Of a DNA stretch of 64,000 bases, positions 1-10,485 are shown one piece after another. This DNA is from Symbiodinium natans. Its lineage: Eukaryota > Sar > Dinophyceae > Suessiales > Symbiodiniaceae. The position numbers and the translations under genes are program-made. Location: positions 85,001 through 149,000 of the forward strand of contig CAJNDS010000328.1 in NCBI GenBank assembly GCA_905221605.1, written 5' to 3'. How positions within the stretch are numbered: position 1 is the stretch's first letter; each line of letters begins with the position of its first letter. The notes beneath the pieces are model-generated. The model was not told where the DNA came from and made no database searches. It worked only from the letters and a program-made list of their open reading frames with translations.

Positions 1-48
1 TTTAGGGTTTAGGGTTTAGGGTTTAGGGTTTAGGGTTTAGGGTTTAGG
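1..48 (+). repeat. interstitial telomeric array, G-rich strand on +
   Basis: Perfect TTTAGGG copies open the window. A native left chromosome end would read CCCTAAA on the plus strand, so this is an interstitial tract or an inverted junction, not the terminus itself. Confidence 0.95.
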
Positions 49-80
49 AAAAAAGGAGCCCCGCAAAAAGACCTCAAAAC

Positions 81-173
81 CTGAGGACAGGCGGCGAAGC
101 TGGATCGGCTTTGATCGCCTCGGGGAGTGCAGGGTGCATCAGAAGCAGGGCTGGAGAAACCGAGCTCAAGAAT
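81..173 (-). CDS. exon-like segment, unknown protein
   Basis: The minus strand is open between two telomeric arrays, includes the run ILELGFSSPASDAPC, and ends in a good donor (CAG then GTTTTGAGG). The plus strand is also open here, so the strand rests on agreement with neighbouring minus-strand exons. No fold is recognised. Confidence 0.35.
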
Positions 174-284
174 TTTGGGGTTTGGGGTTTGGGGTTTAGA
201 GTTCAGGGTTTAGGGTTTAGGGTTTAGGGTTTAGGGTTTAGGGCTTAGGGTTTAGGGTTTAGGGTTTAGGGTTCGGGGTCCCGA

Positions 285-375
285 AGACTGGCTTGGCGGA
301 AGCTGAGGCGGGCGCCAATGTGTCCTTGCAGAAGCTCGCGACGAGAAAGCACCGGAGTAAAGCGGTCTCTTGTAC
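285..375 (-). CDS. exon-like segment, unknown protein
   Basis: The minus-strand frame follows an acceptor GGTGTCAG and includes VQETALLRCFLVASF and KDTLAPASASAKPV. It lies between two telomeric arrays. The donor is not clear and the protein is not recognised. Confidence 0.3.
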
Positions 376-597
376 CTGACACCAGAGATCACCATGGAAC
401 ACTCCAGGCTTTAGAAAAGATTGCAGGGCCTGGGGTTGAGACCTAACCCTAAACCCTAAACCCTAAACCCTAAACCACGCACCGGCTCCCCGGCTGTGGG
501 CCTTCCCATCACCGCGCTTCTTGAAAGCCACCAGGGCCGGTACAGGTGACTCCTGGAGCGACACGCGGGGGTTTACGAAGAAAAAGGACCCCCCCCT

Positions 598-960
598 AGG
601 GTTTAGGGTTTCGGATGAGTGTTAAGGGTTGAGGGTTTAGGGTTTAGGGCTTAGGGTTTAGGGTTGAGGGTTGAGGGTTTAGGGTTTAGGGTTTAGGGTT
701 GAGGGTTGAGGGTTGAGGGTTTAGGGTTGAGGGTTGAGGGTTGAGGGTTTAGGGTTTAGGGTTTAGGGTTTAGGGTTTAGGGTTTAGGGTTTAGGGTTTA
801 GGGTTTAGGGTTTAGGGTTTAGGGTTTAGGGTTTAGGGTTACAGTAGGGTTCAGGTTTTAGGGTAGTTTATGGGTTTAGGGTGTATGGGTTTGGGGTTTA
901 GGTTTAGGGGTTTAGGGTTTAGGGTTAGGATTAAGGGTTTAGGGGCTTAGGGCTGAGGGT
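598..960 (+). repeat. long degenerate telomeric array, G strand on +
   Basis: About 360 bp of TTTAGGG mixed with TTGAGGG and longer variants. The cleanest run is near 748-838. Degeneration increases to the right, where spacing is lost. Confidence 0.9.
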
Positions 961-1735
961 CTTTTGGGATGTCCCGTTCTCCTGATTCTCATCCTCATCC
1001 TCATCCTCCTCTTCGAGGAGTGGTTGGAGAGCACCCTGCCGCAATTCTCGGGTTAGGGTTTAGGGTTTGGGGTCGTTTATGGGTTTAGGGTTTATGGGTT
1101 TGGGGTTTAGGGTTTAAAGTGTAGGGCTTAGGGTTTAGGGTTTAGGGCTTAGGGCTTTAGGGTTCAGGGTTTAGGGTTTAGGCTCAGAAGAAAATGGGCG
1201 CTTGCGTGGCCATGCAGCTCTGCTTGGCAGCAACGATGGCTGAATCATGTGGACTCATGTGGACAGCACATGACAGCACCATGCCAAACCGGCACATGTC
1301 TCCTAGTGCTGGTCTTCATTGAGTGCCTGGACGTTTTTGTCAATGAATAAATCGTGGTTGTCGGGCTCTAGCGTGAAGGCCATGACGCCTCGGGCAGCAT
1401 CGTCTGCGAAGTCCCGACTTGAGAGGCGGCATCTGAGCTTCGCACGATTGCCGCGTCGCTGCAAGCCCTTTAGTAGAGCGACGTGAACTTTGTAGGACAA
1501 GCACCTGCACGCAGCAAAGAACCTCCAAGTTCGGCAGTCCGAGAGGTGGAACAAAATTGCAAGCAAGGGCGCCTGAGCATCAGCGCCTGAAAGGAGCCCC
1601 TTAGCTTGGCGTTCTGCTCGGCCTCCTCCTCGTCCTCCTGCTTTCCAAGGTCTTCTCTCGACACGTCTTGAGAGGAAGCTTGGGGCTTTGGGGCTTTTGG
1701 CCTCTTCATCCTCAACTGCGAGGCCGTCGTCAGCT
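961..1735 (-). CDS. acid-rich unknown protein, partial gene
   Basis: The first exon begins at 1735 after a strong acceptor, a pyrimidine run ending CTCCTAG. It stays open for about 430 bases to a stop at 1303 and includes LADDGLAVEDEEAKSP and VMAFTLEPDNHDLFID. A second segment near 1040-961 reads ELRQGALQPLLEEEDEDED on the same strand. A degenerate telomeric array (1050-1190) lies between them. The acidic run resembles linker or coiled-coil protein but no domain is recognised. Whether 1303 is the true stop or lies past a missed donor is open. Confidence 0.5.
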
Positions 1736-1798
1736 AGGAGAAAAAAGGACGGCCTCGTCAGAAGTCAGAACAAGGGGCACATCTCCCTTCAATCAGAC

Positions 1799-1853
1799 CC
1801 TAAACCCTAAACCCTAAACCCTAAACCCTAAACCCTAAACCCTAAACCCTAAA
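1799..1853 (-). repeat. telomeric array, C strand on +
   Basis: Eight near-perfect CCCTAAA copies, upstream (on the minus strand) of the 1735 acceptor, inside the presumed intron. Confidence 0.95.
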
Positions 1854-2125
1854 CCAGGATGTCCGAGGTTGTGCGGAGACACCTCCATGTGGACACGTGC
1901 TCCTTCCACTCTGGCGAATACCTGAGGCCACGGAATGGACAGAACCAGATGTTGATAGAGTCCAAGAATCTGAACCGGCGATGCAGACATGTGAGCCGCG
2001 TTGCCAGTGGGAGAAGACTGCGTGGTCAATGCCATTGTTCCGACAGTGGCTCAAGAAAGCCTGACAGGACGCGTCTGCTTCACAGCAAGGTCAGCAGGCT
2101 GATCAGCAACGATCCTCAACTGGTG

Positions 2126-2222
2126 CTGTTGGTTAGTAGGGAAGGGGGAATGAGGCACCCTATATAATCCCTTAAAGGGTATATATAGGGCCCTAATTCC
2201 CTCATTCCCTGCTAACCAACAG
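2126..2222. mobile_element. palindromic TIR element, family 1
   Basis: A near-perfect palindrome of about 95 bp bounded by CTGTTGGTTAG and its complement, with internal CCCTATATAATCCCTTAAAGG. Similar copies lie near 9.98, 24.5, 39.3, 49.7, 54.8 and 62.1 kb, so this is a repeated MITE-like family. It is non-coding and sits between two coding-like minus-strand segments. The outer GT and AG of the inverted repeats could act as intron ends. Confidence 0.75.
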
Positions 2223-2232
2223 TAAGGTGTTG

Positions 2233-3201
2233 GGATGGCGATCCCCCGACGCGCCTCCCTAAACGCCCAAAGCGAGTCTTCGAACTGCATGCTGAAGACG
2301 TGCTTGAAAGCATCAAAGAAGATGATCCTGACCCGCATGTGTGTCAGGCAAGTTTAGGGTTTACTTCTTAGCATCTAGGGTTTAGGGTTTAGGGCTTGAG
2401 GTTGAAGCCTTTGGAAAGGCCGAAAGGCCTGTACACACCACCACAGGACTTGATACTGGAGAGCAGCTGCTCGACCATGAAGGTCATCCGAAGGAACTGG
2501 CCATCCTCATTGACCTCGCACAGACATCCTACTCGAAGGTTCAGGGTGCTTATTAACCGACTGTACTTATAACTGTGCCTAGAACCATACTAGGGTACTT
2601 CAAGGGCTTATAAGTGGGTTATAAGTACAGTTTATAATTGGGTTATTAAGTACCATGAACCTCGAAGTACCTCACACCAAACACGACAAAAACCATGAAC
2701 AATCGTCGGCTGTGACTTGGGATGTTCCCCCTTTCTACTAACATTCCTGAATAGGGATAATAATAATAATAATAAAGGGGGGGGGGACCATAATCCCTAT
2801 GAAGGACTCTTAGCACAAGGGGGAACATCCCGAGCTGCGACTTTCGCACGGGCCATCCTGCTGATTTTGCGCAAACGGCGTTGGGCAAACAATAAGGCAT
2901 CGAATGCCTCCGCAGAGAGGCGTAGGTCACAGATGATGGACTCTGCGTTGATGAAGAAGATGTTCGAAGCCTTGGCCCCAAGGTGAAAGTGCACAAACGT
3001 TTGCAAGCACAGCCAGCTGGCCACAAAAACACACACAAAACATCCTTCGCGCCCATGCTCGACTCTTGCGACATCGAGCCTGATGTGACCGGTCTCGCGC
3101 TCCCGAACGGAATGACGAGTGCGCAGGACAGAAGGGCGTATTTTGGTGAGGTACAGGTTCATGCGGTCAAGGGAAGCAGATCGCAAATGGAGCAAGTTCA
3201 C
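2233..3201 (-). CDS. unknown multi-exon protein, partial
   Basis: Three minus-strand coding segments. The first (3201-2838) includes FVCVFVASWLCLQTFVHF and FINAESIICDLRLSAEAF. The second (about 2533-2396) includes VGCLCEVNEDGQFLRM and VEQLLSSIKSCGGVYRPF. The third (about 2330-2233) includes IIFFDAFKHVFSMQFEDS. They are separated by a family-2 element, a family-3 element and a short telomeric tract. The acceptor of the second segment falls at the very end of the family-3 inverted repeat. Codon-like order and lack of stops support coding. The family is not recognised. Confidence 0.55.
2533..2675. mobile_element. TIR element, family 3
   Basis: Ends carry the inverted motif GGTTCATGGTACTTA, with internal repeats of TTATAAGTACAG type. 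Relatives lie near 6.0-6.3, 40.3 and 56.1-56.3 kb. Confidence 0.7.
2716..2836. mobile_element. TIR element, family 2
   Basis: Inverted ends TTGGGATGTTCCCCCTT and AAGGGGGAACATCCCGA flank a short core that has gained an ATA run and a G tract. The same ends recur near 13.3, 25.5, 54.6 and 55.1 kb. Confidence 0.7.
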
Positions 3202-3245
3202 TCAGAAAAAGGGGCAACTCACCCCCTAAACCCTAAACCCTAAAC

Positions 3246-3373
3246 AACAATAGCAAGACAAACCTAACTATCGAACCGAACAGTTGACGTGCCAGGGTCA
3301 TTTATCTTCAGCAACAAAGAACGACAACTAAGAACTGCCAATGGTAGAGACGTGCAGTCAGACAGCTACCAGT

Positions 3374-3420
<47 letters not shown>

Positions 3421-4620
3421 ACAGCGCACATGCACAGTGACCACTTGACCACATTCACAACGTGCAACTTGGACTGCACGAGTACATCACAGTCCAACGC
3501 AGTGTTGCAATTATGTTCAACGAACTACTTCATGTATTGAATGAATGTAATCACTGCACAAATCTGCAAAAAACCTGAACATCTTTCTATGCTTTTGACG
3601 ATTTATCATGTTATTCCCGAAACAGGTACAGGTGGGCCGCGGTGGCCGGCTCCCTTCACGGTGCAGGGCTCCTTCTGGCTTGAGGGTCGAATAGGTGGGC
3701 GCGGGTCCAGAAAATGGCTCCCAAAATGGCTTTCACGGAGGCTCCCTTCATGGCTCCCTTCTGGCTCTTGGGTCGAACGAATGGGCCGCGGGCCGGAAAC
3801 TGGTCGCTGGGGGGGTGGCACAACGCCCTCTCACCATCCTAACGTTCGCGGTCACGGGCTCTTGCGCCTACCCAAGAGCCCCGTCGGCTGCGGCTCACGC
3901 ATGTTCGTCCTCTGTGAGCGCGCCCACGCGTGCGCGTATTAACACGAGCTGAGCGCCGGCTCGTTGCACGTGTTCAGCTCCTTCGACTTCCCACCCTCTT
4001 GTGGGACTTCGTCGGGTTCTCCACCCCGACTGTGCCAGCAGGGGCAGAGTGCACTGCACACGCTGTCGGGAGCAGGAGAATCCAGCGCATCCAAGAGAAT
4101 GCCCGCGAACTGCGTCACTTTAGTCAGGAGTGTAGTGGCGCAGTGTTGCTATAGAAACTTCTTGCTTCTTCTTCCCAACAACTTGAACCGCTCCGGTTCG
4201 ATGCATTCTGTTTGGGCTTTTTTTCTTGTAGAATGGTGCTAATCGTATGGGACTAATCTCGCGAAAAGGAGCAATACAGCCAGCGCTGCTTGAAGTGACT
4301 GTCAAAGCGGCATGCATACTACAAACAGCTTGCCCTTGCCTATACCACACAGGACAGCGGGCATGAACGGGTTGTATGCGGCCGTGTGGCAAAGCTTACG
4401 ACGTTTATTTTTCCATGTTTTTGTATGCAAACTACTGGGCAGTTTTGTCCTCTCGGGATTTTGCATTCCGCAAAACCCACACCCGTAATTGCCGACACAA
4501 TGCATCAAATTGCCCTAGCTTTGTGCTGCTCTCATCTACAGGTGTGTGACCTGATCGGAAGACCGCATAGATTCTTCAAAGAGCTTCGACATTCGAGAAC
4601 TTGACATAAGATGCTGTGGA
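3246..4620. other. interval without a confident gene
   Basis: There are short open frames on both strands, none with a recognisable domain or good splice framing. A GA then CAGA microsatellite lies at about 3372-3420, and a locally repeated motif of the type CAAAATGGCT appears near 3710-3760. Confidence 0.4.
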
Positions 4621-4671
4621 GTCAGAGGCAGCTGAGTTCTAAACCCTGAACTTTAACCCTAAACCCTAAAC

Positions 4672-4838
4672 TCTCTGCATCCTCGTTCTGTTCGCGTTGT
4701 GCGGCCCTCCGCACCGCCACGATTCGGGTGCTGGGGTGCTTGCGCTTGGGAAAGGCATCCGAGGTTGGCAGAAGCTTGTGCTGAGACAAACGAACGGAGC
4801 TTTGCGTGCTTAGCGATGCAGACAGGCATCTTACAATC
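4672..4838 (-). CDS. exon, basic unknown protein
   Basis: An excellent acceptor (TTTTTCCGTCTTCAG) opens a 167-base exon including LSASLSTQSSVRLSQHK and KRKHPSTRIVAVRR. It ends GCAGAGA directly followed by GTTTAGGG, so the telomeric array at 4671 and below supplies the donor GT. Function unknown. Confidence 0.6.
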
Positions 4839-5009
4839 CTGAAGACGGAAAAACAGACAGGCACCATTCCCGAAAACGAAACGAGCGCGTCACACCTGGA
4901 TGTTCACTAAACATGTCAGCGACACCAGCAATCGATATATCTACCTATCTTGGTATTCACCCCCTTCTACCTCCCATCAACCCTAAACCCTAATCCCTAA
5001 AACCTTCAA

Positions 5010-5215
5010 CTCATGCAAGAACTGGCCCAATTGAGACTCCGGCATCTAACTCCGATATGAGGTCGACCTCCGAAAAGCTGTCTCGCGCTTTGAAAACCAA
5101 ATTTCCATGCTCCACTCTTCGAAAAAAGTAACGAAAAAAGTAAAAGGCAGTCAGAGGTAGGCCTCCGCTGAGAGTAGCATCTCATGCCATTTCTGCAGCT
5201 GCTCCTCCAAAGCAC
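5010..5215 (-). CDS. coiled-coil protein exons
   Basis: Two adjacent minus-strand pieces read CALEEQLQKWHEMLLSAEAY and GNLVFKARDSFSEVDLISE, the second ending in VSIGPVLA. They are separated by a short pyrimidine-rich stretch that looks like a small intron. Heptad-like Leu/Glu/Lys content suggests a coiled coil. Telomeric arrays flank both sides. Confidence 0.55.
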
Positions 5216-5230
5216 ACTTGGGCTGCGCGT

Positions 5231-5306
5231 GAACCCTAAACCCTAAACCCTAAACCCTAAACCCTAAACCCTAAACCCTAAACCCTAAACCCTAGACCCT
5301 AAACCC
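5231..5306 (-). repeat. telomeric array, C strand on +
   Basis: About eleven CCCTAAA copies between two minus-strand exons, probably within one intron. Confidence 0.95.
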
Positions 5307-5331
5307 GCTTGCACATTGCAGATTCTCAGGC

Positions 5332-5393
5332 CTGAGGAGACAGGTCGGCAATGTCTGCCCGCGACAAATGGCCAACCTGGCATTTGATGAAGC
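5332..5393 (-). CDS. short exon of a coiled-coil-like protein
   Basis: Minus-strand exon including CQVGHLSRADIADLSPQ, ending CAG before GCCTGAG, a GC-type donor. It is bounded by telomeric arrays on both sides. Confidence 0.45.
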
Positions 5394-5394
5394 A

Positions 5395-5520
5395 CCCCTA
5401 AACCCTAAACCCCTAAACCCCTAAACCCCTAAACCCCTAAACCCCTAAACCCCTAAACCCCTAAACCCCTAAACCCCTAAACCCCTAAACCCTAAACCCT
5501 AAACCCTAAACCCTAAACCC
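5395..5520 (-). repeat. 8-mer variant then 7-mer telomeric array
   Basis: Begins with about ten copies of an 8-base unit (CCCCTAAA) and changes to the 7-base CCCTAAA at the right end. A clean switch of unit length within one tract. Confidence 0.95.
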
Positions 5521-5991
5521 CAGGATACCACTACATCATACTAGACCATTCCATTCTCATAAACCCTAAACCCTAAACTGTTCCATTATTATGGGTAGCT
5601 CTCTGAATTGGGATCCCTTTTGGGGGGGTTTTGGGGTTCGAAGAAACAAAGTAAAAAAAAAAAAACTCAACCGCCTTCCCTCGCACATCTCAGCACCGTT
5701 GTCCTCATTAAGCCCTTCTTGCGGCTCCCGCCAGGGAGCTTCCGTTCCGAGTGAAAAGGGATCATGGGTTGGGCCTTCAGTTTTCATGTGAGATGTCACT
5801 AACCAGTATGGATCGTGCGTTCTATCACCCTTCTTTGCTGTTTTGATGATTTTAATTGCTGTGTTTCACCACGATTGCCAGGATTGTATCCATTGCTACT
5901 ACTCTTGTACCTCAAGCGCATCTTACCTCCCGATGTTTCGGCCTTGTCCGTGCAGAGGAGAAATGCGATCGTGCGGCAGAACCCTAATTGG

Positions 5992-6336
5992 AGGTTCATG
6001 GTGCTTATTAACCTATTATAACTGTACTTATAACCCACTTATAAGCCCCTCAAGTGCCCTAATGTCGTTATAAGTACAGTTACAATTAAGTACAGCTACA
6101 AGTACAGCTATAATTCAATACAGTCATAGTACGGTTATAATATGGTTACAAGTACCGTTAGAAATACAGTCATAATTGGTTCATAAGAGCCATGAACCTC
6201 CTGGGGCATTTAAGGGGTTCTAAGTACAGCAATAAGTACAGCTATAATTGGTTAATAAGTACCCCTAAACCCTAAACCCTAAACCCTAAACCCTAAACCC
6301 TAAAGTGGCCAATAAGAACCATGAACCTCCAAGTAT
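5992..6336. mobile_element. long family-3 TIR element carrying a telomeric tract
   Basis: Starts with GGTTCATGGTGCTTATTAAC and ends with CCATGAACCTCCAAGTA. The interior holds degenerate ATAAGTACAG repeats and a CCCTAAA tract at 6263-6304 placed directly after ATAAGTACC. The copy near 56.2 kb has its tract after the same ATAAGTACC. Confidence 0.7.
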
Positions 6337-6346
6337 CCCAGCCCAA

Positions 6347-6887
6347 CTCCGCCAGGTTGCCCGAGCATCCATGTCGAAGTCATCTGCCGCATCGTCATCG
6401 CCTGCGCGACGCGTGCGCGTGACGATAGTAGGGTTTAGGGGGTTTAGGGTGTAGGGTTTAGGGTTTAGGGTTTAGGGTTTAGGGTTTAGGGTTTAGGGTT
6501 ACTCTCTCCAAAGCCTCCGTCCATTTCTGGGAGGTCTCCATCGCCGAGGTCAGACGCCTGTCTTCCATCACACCCATTGCCACTACATCGTCACTTCATG
6601 GCACCGTAGACAATGAGTTACCACGCAACCTTGACTCAGCAGTGTCTGCCCCAGCCTGATCCTCATCGAAGTCCTCATCGAAACCGGCGTCCCCGCCAGC
6701 AGCGTCGTCGTCCATCTGCACACACAAAATCATCCCAAAACCCCAAAACCCTAAACTCTAAACCCTCAACCCTAAACACCCTAAACCCTAAACCCCATTA
6801 AACCCCCTAAACCCTCAACCAGAGGGAAGATCCGGGCCTTGCTCGGCCGCGAAGTTCGAGCTCCTGACTTCAGACGAGTTCTTCTCT
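6347..6887 (-). CDS. acidic coiled-coil protein, four exons
   Basis: Exons: 6887-6820 (acceptor TTCTTGCAG; basic, TRLKSGARTSRPSKAR), 6715-6622 (acceptor TGTGTGCAG; MDDDAAGGDAGFDEDFDED, then TAESRLR), 6561-6503 (completes Asp, then RRLTSAMETSQKWTEALER) and 6401-about 6347 (GDDDAADDFDMDARATW). The 94-base and 59-base exons join in exact phase across a 60-base intron, giving a continuous coiled coil. The next intron begins GTAACCC and continues as the array at 6428-6502. The first exon ends at GTTGAGGG, a telomere-like donor. Function unknown; a structural or chromatin coiled-coil protein is possible. Confidence 0.65.
6428..6502 (+). repeat. telomeric array filling an intron
   Basis: About eleven TTTAGGG units on +. 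On the coding (minus) strand the intron opens GTAACCCTAAACCC, so the array starts at the donor. Confidence 0.9.
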
Positions 6888-6911
6888 CTGCAAGAACTGT
6901 ATTAAAAAACA

Positions 6912-7000
6912 AAGGGTTTAGGGTTTAGGGTTTAGGGTTTAGGGTTTACGGTTTAGGGTTTAGGGTTTAGGGTTTAGGGTTTAGGGTTTAGGGTTTAGGG
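6912..7000 (+). repeat. telomeric array upstream of the 6887 exon
   Basis: Twelve near-perfect TTTAGGG units, one with an A-to-C change. It abuts a remnant of a family-2 element (right half only, ending near 7045). Confidence 0.9.
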
Positions 7001-7180
7001 ATCCTAAAATCCTGCTACTGAGGACTGTGAGAATGAGTTGGAACATCCCAAACCCCCAACTAGTATAATCCCTTATTCTAGGAATCCCCAAAAAAAGGTA
7101 CCCCCATTTCCGGCAAACCCCAAATTGCAAGCGGCACCCGAATGGACAGTGTCGTGCAGGACTCGATGCACAATCAGAGA

Positions 7181-7305
7181 CCCTAAACCCTAAACCCTAA
7201 ACCCTAAACCCTAAACCCTAAACCCTAAACCCTAAACCCTAAACCCTAAACCCTAAACCCTAAACCCTAAACCCTAAACCCTAAACCCTAAACCCTAAAC
7301 CCTAG
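7181..7305 (-). repeat. long perfect telomeric array, C strand on +
   Basis: About eighteen uninterrupted CCCTAAA copies. Confidence 0.97.
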
Positions 7306-8029
7306 CGAGACTGAAACAGCCCTGTCCGACTCAACGGTCTTCAACGCCGAAGGCTGGCGCACCTGATAGAATAATGTAATGATAAAATAATCAATGATAT
7401 ACGAATAAGACCATAGAATATCCTAATAATCTAATCTAACATATAATTATTCTAACAGAATGATCTAATGATACCATATATGGCTGCCCAAAACTTCGAA
7501 GGCTTAAACAAAGCAGCGAGGCGGGAAGCTTGGCTCCTGGCACTCGATGCGCGCTCGGGCGCACTGCTCTGACACTTTGCCAATCTTTGGTCGCTAAGTC
7601 GGCATATGCAAAACGCTGCGGGTTTGACGGAATCAGGGTTTAGGGTTTAGGGTTGAGGGTTTAGGGTTTAGGGTTTAGGGTTTAGGGTTTAGGGTTTAGG
7701 GTTTAGGGTTTAGGGTTAGACACAAGCTCAGTACAAGCCAATCATGGCCAATCAGTCTCAGTGTCCAGCACAAAGGCAACAGCAGTGCAAGCGGACGGGT
7801 GCAGGAGCTGTGTTTTGCTCACAAGCGTTAAAGCTTCACGTCCTCAGCGCCGGCACATGTAGAAGTAGACAATCACCGAGAAAAAACGTGGCTTGCTCGA
7901 AGCTGCAGCAAAGCTGCGATGAACATTTCCTTCGATGCCCGCGGATGAACGATGGTTCGGCCAGGGTCCTGGTGAGAACGGCATGAGAAAACGGCATATA
8001 CTTGCAGTACAAAATTCAATTTTTTGTTA

Positions 8030-9590
8030 CTCGATTCTTCTCTGATTCTGTGATTCTATGATTCGGTGATTCTATGATTCTGCTATTCTATGCGTCGAAT
8101 AGTCTATTATTCGACTATTTGACTATTGGATTATTCCATTCTGCTATTATTCTATTCTCCCAATATACGATTATTCTAGTATTACATTAGTATATTCTTC
8201 ATTCTTCTATTATTCTATTGAAACCATTCTTCTATTATTCTATTATAATAATAATAATAATAATTAATTATGCTACTATTCTATTGTTACCCTATATTTC
8301 TACTATTCTACTATTTTATGATTCGAGTATTCCATTACTTCATTTTTCTAATATTTTTAATTCTATTTGTTCTATGGTTATTGTTCTATTATTCTATTGT
8401 TCTATCATTCTATTAATCATTCTGTTATTCAATTATTCTATCATTCTACTAGTCTACTATTCTATTATTCCATTGAAACCATGCTTCTATTATTCTATCA
8501 TGATCGAAGAAAAATCTGTTATTCTTCGACTATTCCGGTATTCCAATTCTATTGTTCTAATATTCTATTAATTATTCTGTTATTCAATTAGTCTATTTAA
8601 TCTATTATTCTATGAGTCTATTGTTCTATTATTCCATTGAAGCCATTCTTCTATTTTTCTATGATAATACTAGAAACTTATGATATTATTCCATTATTCT
8701 ATTCTTCTATTATTCTATTCTTCTATTCTTCTATGCTTCTATTCTTCGATTATTCTGTTCTTTTGTTCTTCTGTTCTTCTATTCTTCTATTCTTCTATTC
8801 TTCTATTCTTCTATTCTTCTATTCTTCTATTCTTCTATTCTTCTATTCTTCTATTCTTCTATTCTTCTACTATTCCAATGTTCTATTATTCTATTCTAGT
8901 ATGCCATTATTCTGTTATTCTTCTATTCTATTGTTCCATTATTCTGGTCATCCACTATTCCAGTCTTCTATTAAACAAACGTTTATTTTATTATTCTAAC
9001 ATTCGATCATTCTAGTATTCCTTTAATCGATTATTCGATAATTCGGCTATTCGATTATTCCGTTATTTTATTATTCCATGATTCCATTATTCTATTATTC
9101 TATTATTCTATTATTCTATTATTCTATTATTCCATTATTCTATTATTCTATTATTTTATTATTCTATTATTCTATTATTCTATTACATTTTTAATCTCAT
9201 TATTCTACTATTCTACTAGTCTATTATTCTATTATTCTATTATTCTATTATTCTATTATTCTATTATTCTATTATTCTATTATTCTATTATTCTATTATT
9301 CCACTATTCTATTATTCTATTTTTCTATTTTTTCTATTCTTCTATTATTCTATTATTCTATTATTCTATTATTCTATTATTCTATTATTCTATTATTCTA
9401 TTATTCTACTATTCTATTATTCTATTATTCTATTATTCCACTATTCTATTATTCTAGTATTCTATTATTCTACTATTCCATTATTCTATAATTCTATTAT
9501 TCGATTACTCGATTATTCCATCTACTACTCCATTATTTTAGTATTCTATTACTCATGATTCTACTCTTTGAACAATGTATTCAATATAGT
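8030..9590. repeat. 1.5 kb ATTCT-type pentanucleotide block
   Basis: Mostly tandem TATTC/ATTCT with TTCTATTCTT sub-runs (8740-8870) and (TATTC)n runs (9080-9450). AT-rich and unlike the GC-rich surroundings. Long open frames in it are a by-product of a 5-base repeat lacking stops. Confidence 0.95.
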
Positions 9591-9828
9591 ATTCTCTTTT
9601 TTTGAGTATTGCAACGTTTTTCTTTCTAGTCTTACATTTTTCGAGTATTTTCGGCCGGCCTCTCCGAGGTCCAGCTGCCTTCGCAGAGGCCTCCCAAGGG
9701 CGTTGAAAGTTCGAGTTTTCGAAGCCACATGGAGGGTTTAGGGTTTAGAGTTTAGGGTTTGGGGCTTGGGGTTTAGGGTTTAGGGTTTAGGGTTTAGGGT
9801 TTAGGGTTTTGAGGCACTTTCAGTGCAC

Positions 9829-9874
9829 CTGGTGGCATCGCTGCTGATGAGCTGCGCATACTCCAAGGCGGGAC
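9829..9874 (-). CDS. 46-base micro-exon
   Basis: Acceptor CTTCATGCAG and donor CACCAG/GTGCAC bound PALEYAQLISSDAT. It lies between two telomeric arrays. Unknown protein. Confidence 0.45.
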
Positions 9875-9977
9875 CTGCATGAAGGAGTGAGAACCCTAAA
9901 CCCTAAACCCTAAACCCCATAAGATCAGCCCCTCTAAATCTTTGCAAACCCAGGTGCTCCTCCACCAACCAAGACCC

Positions 9978-10177
9978 CCCGGTTCTGAGTAGGGAATGAG
10001 GGGAATGAGGGCCCTATAGAACCCCTTAAAGGGTAAATATAGGTACCCTAAATAATCCCTTAAAGGGTATATATAGGTACCCTATATAATCCCTTAAAGG
10101 GTAAATATAGGTACCCTATATCATCCCTTAAAGGGTATATATAGGGCCCTCATTCCCTCATTCCCTACTAAGAACCA
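9978..10177. mobile_element. family-1 TIR element with internal duplications
   Basis: Ends GGTTCTGAGTAGGGAATG and CATTCCCTACTAAGAACC. The core unit TACCCTATATAATCCCTTAA is present about four times, so copies of the family differ by core-unit number. Confidence 0.75.
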
Positions 10178-10197
10178 GCCAGAAGAGTCCTAACGCA

Positions 10198-10265
10198 GCC
10201 CTAAACCCTAAACCCTAAACCCTAAACCCTAAACCCTAAACCCTAAACCCTAAACCCTAAACCCT
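10198..10265 (-). repeat. telomeric array, C strand on +
   Basis: Nine CCCTAAA copies between the family-1 element and the coding-like segment at 10270. Confidence 0.95.
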
Positions 10266-10269
10266 GCAG

Positions 10270-10361
10270 ATGTGAGGGCCCAGGCCAAGGAGCATGCCGG
10301 CGGCTGCTGCCATGCAAAGCCGCGCACTGCCACCAGCCCAGAGACCCCGAAGGCCTCCAAG
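10270..10361. CDS. exon-like segment, strand unresolved
   Basis: Bounded exactly by two telomeric arrays. Read on plus it is a 92-base exon (DVRAQAKEHAGG, donor AAG/GTTTACGG). Read on minus it is also open (VSGLVAVRGFAWQQPPAC) and ends near CAGG/GTTTAGGG. Its neighbours favour minus, but neither reading can be excluded. Confidence 0.35.
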
Positions 10362-10363
10362 GT

Positions 10364-10485
10364 TTACGGTTTAGGGTTTAGGGTTTAGGGTTTGGGGTTT
10401 AGGGTTTAGGGTTTAGGGTTTAGGGTTTAGGGTTTAGGGTTTAGGGTTTAGGGTTTAGGGCTTCGGGTTTAGGCTTTAGGGTACG
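10364..10485 (+). repeat. telomeric array, G strand on +
   Basis: About seventeen units with a few variants (TTTACGG, TTTGGGG, TTCGGGT). Confidence 0.93.

Noticed and set aside
3700-3740. Possible trans-spliced leader fragment (CAAAATGGCT-like bases)
   Set aside because: It lacks the rest of the dinoflagellate spliced-leader sequence and a donor; it is a short local repeat.
7181-7305. CRISPR-like direct repeats
   Set aside because: Units are 7 bases, contiguous and without spacers; this is a eukaryotic telomeric array.
8218-9015. Two plus-strand open frames of 110-120 codons rich in Leu, Phe, Tyr and Ser
   Set aside because: They are translations of the ATTCT pentanucleotide block, which lacks stops in several frames; composition is entirely repeat-driven.
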